Shown here piece after piece: positions 59,301 to 64,000 of a stretch of DNA of 64,000 nt. The DNA comes from Dermatemys mawii (Eukaryota; Chordata; Testudines; Dermatemydidae): positions 72,550,690 through 72,614,689 of the forward strand of contig ML677341.1 in the NCBI GenBank assembly GCA_007922305.1, in the 5' to 3' direction. The position numbers and the translations under genes were made by a program. The notes beneath the pieces were generated by a model. That model was not told the DNA's origin, searched no databases, and was given only the letters and a program-made list of their open reading frames with translations. Each line of letters starts with the position of its first letter. The stretch's first letter is position 1.

Positions 59301-62300
59301 CTGGGGGTTCGAGTGCAGGGAGCTCAGCGGGGTCCAGGGGTGGGGTCTGGAGGCAAGGGGTCTGAATGCAAGGGGGCTCCAGGTGCAGGGGTTTTAGATT
59401 CAGTGGGGTGGAGTTCAGGTATGGAGGGCTAGAGGGTTCTGGATGTACCAGGTGAGACTTGGCAGAGGTGTCTGGGTATGGGAGGTCTGGATGCAGGGGG
59501 GTTGAGTGGATGGGGGAGCAGCTCCCCACACAGTGATCCCTCTCTCCACAGCAGTGGAGGCAGGAAGCAGGAGATGATGCTGAGCTTCCTGCAGCTGGGG
59601 GAGGTTTTGGAGGGTGGATCTGACACTCCTTGCAGGGGAAGAGGAAGTTCCATCCTCTCCTGCCTCTAGCTCAGCCGGGACTAGCAGCTGATCCTGACTC
59701 AGGGTAGAAACCACTGCCTGGGGTGTCCTTAGCTCTATGGTGATTTATGTCTCCACTAGCTGCTCCGCATGCCTGTAACAGAGCGGCAACTCACCCCTGC
59801 GACGCCTCCTGTTGGTCTCTCAGGGAATTAGCTCTTTCCAGCTCCAGAGCACCCTCTGCAGGCTGGTGTCATGCTGCTGCTGGCCCCATGTCCCTCCCAG
59901 ATCCTGGTGCCCCTTTCCCTGGGGTGCTGCCCCCTGGTGGTACCCCTACAGATCTGTGTCTCCCCTCCCCGGGGAATCCCCACTCATATCCCCACCTTGC
60001 CTCAGCCTATGGGTTACTGCCAGTCACCATTGATCCTCCTTTCAGTGGGGCTGACTGCAGTCTGTATAAGCCAGTTATCATAGACAAGGGGGGTTTGGGC
60101 CTGCTGCCTCTGCCTACCCATGGGCTGCCCCCTGCAACCCCAGTACTCCTTTTGGCTTTCTACAAGCCGGCAGCCTGAGGGGTTTCCAGGCTGGTGCTCC
60201 TCTGGCCTTCCTCCATCCCTGCTCCACTCCAAGTACCTTCTCAAGCTCCCCAGCAGCCAGGCCCATCTCCCTCCACAGCTAGAGGAGACTGTTTGCTCCT
60301 GGCCCCCTGCCCTCTTATAAGGGCCAGCTGAGCCCTGATTGAGCGTGGCCACAGCTGAGCATGCTTCCCCCAATCAGCCTGGGAACTGCTTGCTCCCAGC
60401 CACAGCCCTCTTCTGGGCTGTTATAAGCCCTTTAAGGCTGGAGCGGGTAACCACCCCGCTACAGTGCCTGAAAAAATGTACCTGCGCTGCTATGGGGTAG
60501 TGCATGACTGCTCTTGCAGCTTCCCTTTGCTTCTCTGTCAGAAAGTCATTTTTCTGCAGCGAAGCAAAGAAATCTGCGGGGGTCATTAATTCTGCACATA
60601 CACAGTGATACAGCATTTCTCCAGGAGTAAACTTTGATGAAAATAATGCAAAAATTCCTAAACTATCTGATCAAAAGTTTTAAAATGCAGTTTGATAATT
60701 TTAAAATTCCAAAGGATTTGATTTTATTTGTTCGTGATCGATTTGTTAACTGTGGTGATAGACCTTGCTCTTCTGAAGGAAGGAACATTCTTGATTCATT
60801 GATGAAGGTGCCTTTAAATTAGAAATTGTAAAGCTCCAGAGCTCAGATGTCCTGAAGGCAAAATTCAGAGAAGTGGGATGTAATGAATTCTGGACTCAAT
60901 ATGCTGACCAGTTTCAGAATAGCCAGAATCTAGCCATCTATCTTTTAATGATGTTCAGATTAATGTACCTCTGCAAATCTGGGTTTTCTCTCATGAATGT
61001 AATAAAAAAACAACACCACAATCGCCTGACAGATGAGCATCCTCACATAATTCAACTGAGTATCAGTGAAGTTCAGTTAACTAATTCCCTAGACTTCCCT
61101 TTTGAAATAGAAATCCATAGTTAACAACTTGATTTTGATTATCTTTCTATTTAACTTAAACAACTGTGATCACTTGATCCAAGGTTAGCTGCCTATGACC
61201 AATTCTTTTAGAATGTCCTCATCACTCACCAAAACCAAATCTAAAATTGAATCACCTCTTGTTAGTACAGTTACTATAATATGAAGAAAACTGTCATCTA
61301 TCACCTCCAGGAATATCTGAGCTCTGTGAATATTAGTTGTATTTATTCTACATTCTATATCCAGGAAGCTAATCTCCCATTATTAACTGTTCCTGGTAGT
61401 ATTTTTCTTTCCTAATAATATGAGAGATCTCTATCCATATGTTAGTCCAATCCTGGGGGTCTATAAGCAGACCCGAAACACTATTCCAGTAGAACCTCTT
61501 CAACAATCCTTCCCCAAAGAGATTTTGACCCAAATAAATTCTGTTTTGTTCATGCTACCACATCCTTATTCTGTGCAGTTTATCGCATCATTGATGTACA
61601 GTGCTACTCCACCACCTTTACCTTTATTTCGGTCTTTCCTAAACAGAGCATACTCTTCAATACCTGAATTCAAATCATGATTTCTATTCCACCATGTTTC
61701 TGTAATCCCTCTAATATCTGCTTTGACCTCATCCACCAGTAGATCTAGTTCTTCCATTTTATTGCTCAGATTCCTTCTATTCTTGTACAACCATGTCAGT
61801 TGTTTCTCTCAGACCTCCCCCAGTTTTCTAGCTAGATTAGGTACAGTCCTTTCACTAACAGACTGCAGTCAAGATTTGTACTTTTCTTCTTGCTGTCCAT
61901 GCTCTTACCTTCTGGTGTTCTTTTATCCCTTACTGTATCTTCATTTAACTGATTTTCCTCCTTCTGCGAAGTGAAGCCAGGCATGGAAATTTCACAACTT
62001 TCTCAACTTTCTCCTAATTTTAAGCCCTTCTTATCAATTGTGCCAGCTTTGATCTCAGAAGGTTAATATTCCAGCTGCTTAAGTGGAGTTCATCAGTCAA
62101 GAAAAGTCTTCTTTCTGTGAATGCCTCCCAATGGTTGATCATCCCAAAATCTTCCTCATGCCACCAATCCTTGCGCTCTCTTCTGATTTTTGTTATCTTG
62201 TCACTCCTTCACCCTTCTCTAGAGACAGGTATTCCACTGAAGATCACCTGAGCTGCTTTAGGTGACTAACCCAGCCTAGCACAGTCATCACTGATCCATT

Positions 62301-63531
62301 CAGAGTCCCTGATCACATAGATCTGTCTCTTCCTGGTGCTGGTATGAATCTATCTTATGTTGTCTCTCGCAGTCCGCTCTAAATTATCCTCATTTTTCCT
62401 GGGTCTCCAGTCCTTGGTTGTCTGCATCACCTCTTCCTCTTTTCTGCTGAGACTGACTTCCTTGCCACCCCAGCTTCTTCCTTTTTCTCCTCTTTGTTCC
62501 CCAATGCTGCAAACCTGTTACTCAATTTCACCACCACTAGTCAGTCTTTTCCTCTGCCTTGTCCTTGTGGTTACATTCTTCCATGGATCACCCTCCTCTT
62601 CTGTCAGTCCACCATCCAGGTCCTTTTTGTTTGGCAAGTGTCTGCAAATCTTGAATTGTCTGTACCACCTCCTCTCTCCTTTCCTGCATTTGTTTCAAAT
62701 TCCTGTCCCAAAGGTAGTTCATACCACTCACTTACCTTATTGTATTTTAGAAAAAATTGTCTGATCTGTATTATCTGGTAACACTTTGTCCAGTGTCAGA
62801 AAGGGAGAGTAATATTGTCTACATCAGTGGTTCCCAAACTGGTACATGTTCCCCTGGTGGTAAGCAAGGTGTCTCTGGGGTTACATGGGGGATACATGCA
62901 ATGGTGGATTTTATTTATTATTTTATTTATTGCATTTTCATAACAGGCTACTCAGACAAAGCTTTAAAACTCTCTGGGAAATTGTTATATAAAATATCGT
63001 AGTTAATTTACTTAAAGATGTACCAATGAGAATACAGATATACAGAAACGCTGTTGAATAGAGCCCTCACTTCCAATCACCGTACAGTGCGAGTTCAGTT
63101 GCCCAGTAATTGTCCAGTCTAACAGAACTCAGAACTTAGGGTTGTTGGGGTTTTTTCAGTTTTATACATCGCACTATAACTATATCTGTACGCAACAGTG
63201 AAATATGGACAGATGGATAAAGACATGTAATATTAAGAACAAATAAAGTATCAGTGCTGTGAAGGGATGGCGTGGGGTATGTGAGCAGCTGGTAGACTTG
63301 GAAGAGAGTATGCAATAAGAAAACATTGGAAACCTCTGGTCTACATAATGCTTGTCTTGCTGTCAAATGTTTGGGTCATCACAGAGAAAGTCTCTCTCAA
63401 ACCTTCTGTCTTTCAGGAGTATGAGTCTTTGACCAAGCAACCAGGTTGCAACCCTGATGTCTGGGTGAACCTAGCATGCACTTACTTCCTCCTGGGGATG
63501 TATACACAAGCTGAACAGGCAGGCTTGAAAG
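53352..63531 (+). CDS. IFT56: Intraflagellar transport protein 56 (TPR protein), 5' part, four exons
   Basis: IFT56 (also TTC26, DYF-13 in worms) is a TPR-rich subunit of the IFT-B complex that carries motility-related cargo into cilia. Exons 1-4 join in phase (3 + 138 + 93 + 115 nt) to give 116 residues. They begin MMLSRAKPAVG, then a lysine-rich patch (DKRKKKGKK), then QLEELLAQRDFTGAIALLE, DTDLWIGYCAFHLGDYKRALE and DVWVNLACTYFLLGMYTQAE, the first TPR-type helices. This is close to human TTC26 throughout. The next exon (starting at the equivalent of KAPKSRLQNR) lies beyond 64000; exon 4 ends in phase 1. The gene points away from GUCY2C. Nothing suggests inactivation. Confidence 0.95.
53491..53628 (+). 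CDS. IFT56: IFT56 exon 2
   Basis: 138 nt, 46 codons, acceptor GACCCCTCCAG and donor GTAACG, phase 0 to 0. It encodes MLSRAKPAVGG, the basic DKRKKKGKK patch and the first amphipathic helix pair (LEELLAQRDFTGAIALLE). GC-rich, inside the CpG-rich promoter region. The intron before it is only 136 nt. Confidence 0.95.
54207..54299 (+). CDS. IFT56: IFT56 exon 3
   Basis: 93 nt, 31 codons, acceptor TTCTTTGAAG and donor GTGAGA, phase 0 to 0. It encodes FKRHVGE through DLWIGYCAFHLGDYKRALE, a TPR helix pair almost identical to human IFT56. Confidence 0.96.
54300..56880. other. First part of IFT56 intron 3, mostly unidentified
   Basis: AT-rich with simple repeats (for example 'acatatatatgtatatatacacac' near 56445-56469 and 'gttctggttctggttctggg' at 54946-54965). 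No exon found between 54300 and 63416. Confidence 0.5.
56890..57585 (+). mobile_element. DIRS-like retrotransposon 3' end
   Basis: 56898-57209 reads SSQRISSWIPSCIRVCYDLA, ITIHSTGGQASSEALLVEVSTQEICRAATWS, a tyrosine-recombinase C-terminus of the turtle DIRS type where HSTRAQ is usual; here the catalytic-type Arg has become Gly. Downstream, 57259-57301 (gaagaaaaaacagttactca...) and 57537-57581 are inverse copies of each other, as in DIRS terminal repeats. Confidence 0.65.
58643..60630. mobile_element. TIR DNA element, copy 2, with a nested element
   Basis: Matches 18009-19173 at both ends (cctgagggcatt...ctgtgcacaatatttt; agaaagtcatttttctg...cacagtgatacagcatttctccaggag) and in the G-rich interior. 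It is about 820 bp longer, mainly because 59774-60463 carries a TGTAGC-family element. It splits the hAT pseudogene. Confidence 0.78.
59774..60463. mobile_element. TIR element, 'TGTAGC' family, copy 2 (nested)
   Basis: Begins tgtaacagagcggcaactcacc and ends accaccccgctaca, inverse of each other. Same family as 4484-5176. The outer copy 1 (18009-19173) lacks it, so copy 1 shows the empty site. Confidence 0.75.
61150..62775 (-). mobile_element. CR1/L2-clade LINE remnant, 5' portion
   Basis: Minus-strand 61790-61566 reads NKMEELDLLVDEVKADIRGITETWW and LFRKDRNKGKGGGVALYI, an APE-type endonuclease start. Farther 3' (61340-61200) FLEVIDDSFLHIIVTVLTRGDSILDLVL continues it. 62770-61800 appears to be the 5' untranslated/ORF1 part, broken by stops. 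No reverse transcriptase follows. Confidence 0.75.
62825..63338. mobile_element. hAT element with perfect 8-bp duplication
   Basis: Starts cagtggttcccaaactgg, ends cattggaaacctctg; flanked by GTCTACAT at 62817-62824 and 63339-63346. It lies about 80 bp upstream of IFT56 exon 4. Confidence 0.85.
63417..63531 (+). CDS. IFT56: IFT56 exon 4
   Basis: 115 nt, acceptor TGTCTTTCAG and donor GTGAGG, phase 0 to 1. It encodes EYESLTKQPGCNPDVWVNLACTYFLLGMYTQAEQAGLK, the next TPR. It follows a 9.1 kb intron full of mobile elements. Confidence 0.96.
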
Positions 63532-63654
63532 GTGAGGTATGTCTCTTGGATTGATTGTGATGGGAGTTTTGGTGATCTAAAAACCCTTACAATGCATCCT
63601 ATAGGAAGTATTTTATGCTTTTGGAAAGCAAGATCTGAAACAAATCAGCTTCCT

Positions 63655-64000
63655 GCATTCTTATCCTAAATCTTGGCAGGGGGTTAGATTAGATGACTTT
63701 TGCGGTCCTTTCTAGCCCTATGATTCTGTTATTCAAGCTTGTATTCAAAGCTGTTTTTATTTAACAAGAGGGTTGTAATGTATCTTGCTCTGTAAGAAAC
63801 TCTTGGGCAGGTGGAACATCTGGAATTGAAATGGTGTATTAGAAATAAATTTCTCCTGATTATGTAATGAGTTGGCTAATAGAGTGGAGAATTTGCTTAT
63901 AAAATTTGCAGATGAACGAAGATGGAGCAGTTGCAAGCCCTTCGGTTACAGAATTAGAATACAAAATAACCTTGATAAATGGGGGAACTGGTCTGAGATC
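63655..64000 (+). repeat. CR1 fragments
   Basis: 63675-63730 ('ggcagggggttagattagatgacttttgcggtcctttctagccctatgattct') is a CR1 3' tail. 63895-64000 ('aaatttgcagatgaacgaagatggagcagttgcaag...cagaattagaatacaaaataaccttgataaatgggg') is part of a CR1 reverse-transcriptase region. Confidence 0.75.

Larger units (their letters stand above)
57700..61125 (+). pseudogene. hAT transposase pseudogene (Charlie/ZBED-like), interrupted
   Basis: 57738-57986 reads CLMCQTTVSVCKVIDVRHHFESKYS, a BED-type zinc finger. 58000-58270 follows with frameshifts (FVKEYMEMVEELLARYK, DTAQLSLFVRF). 60633-61125 resumes and ends LMYLCKSGFSLMNVIKKQHHNRLTDEH, the C-terminal dimerisation motif. The halves are separated by the TIR element at 58643-60630. 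Multiple stops; not functional. Similar to the hAT part of ZBED5/GTF2IRD2-type genes. Confidence 0.8.

Noticed and set aside
59747..60178. 143-codon plus-strand open frame
   Set aside because: Lies within the nested TGTAGC-family element; low-complexity Pro/Leu/Ser content.

Overview
This is a stretch of vertebrate nuclear DNA, most likely from a turtle. It holds exons with canonical splice sites and kilobase introns, and about half or more of it looks like mobile-element debris. The repeat set (CR1 retrotransposons, short palindromic SINE-like repeats ending in a 'Ttagtctttaaggtgccaca'-type tail, hAT and Tigger MITEs, DIRS-like and Ty3/gypsy remnants) is the one I associate with cryptodiran turtles. 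The species assignment is inference. There are two assembly gaps: 400 N at 11566-11965 and 10 N at 28964-28973.

Left half (3666-36956, minus strand): the first sixteen coding exons of a receptor guanylyl cyclase of the GUCY2C (guanylate cyclase C) family. I resolved the exons by splice sites, reading phase and family similarity. Together they give 1788 nt, exactly 596 codons with no break. They encode a signal peptide, an N-glycosylated extracellular ligand-binding domain, one transmembrane helix and the first part of the kinase-homology domain. The remaining kinase-homology exons and the cyclase catalytic domain are not visible and must lie beyond position 1.

Middle (36957-53100): a roughly 16 kb intergenic interval with no recognisable host gene. 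It is filled by MITEs, a decayed Ty3/gypsy pol (integrase and reverse transcriptase on the minus strand) split by a nested pair of insertions, and a long AT-rich stretch I could not identify.

Right end (53352-64000+, plus strand): the start of IFT56 (TTC26), an intraflagellar-transport TPR protein. It begins in a CpG-rich promoter with two RFX X-box-like motifs. Exon 1 carries only the ATG; exons 2-4 follow, and the gene runs off the right edge. Its 9.1 kb third intron holds a DIRS-like remnant, a hAT transposase pseudogene interrupted by a TIR element that itself contains another TIR element, and CR1 pieces.

The two genes are divergently oriented and functionally unrelated (gut epithelial cGMP signalling versus cilium assembly). 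I see no new multi-gene system. The points worth a second look are the GUCY2C-IFT56 neighbourhood (the human orthologues are on different chromosomes), the ATG-only first exon, the X-box pair, palindromic SINE-like insertions with clean target-site duplications, and the nested transposon strata.
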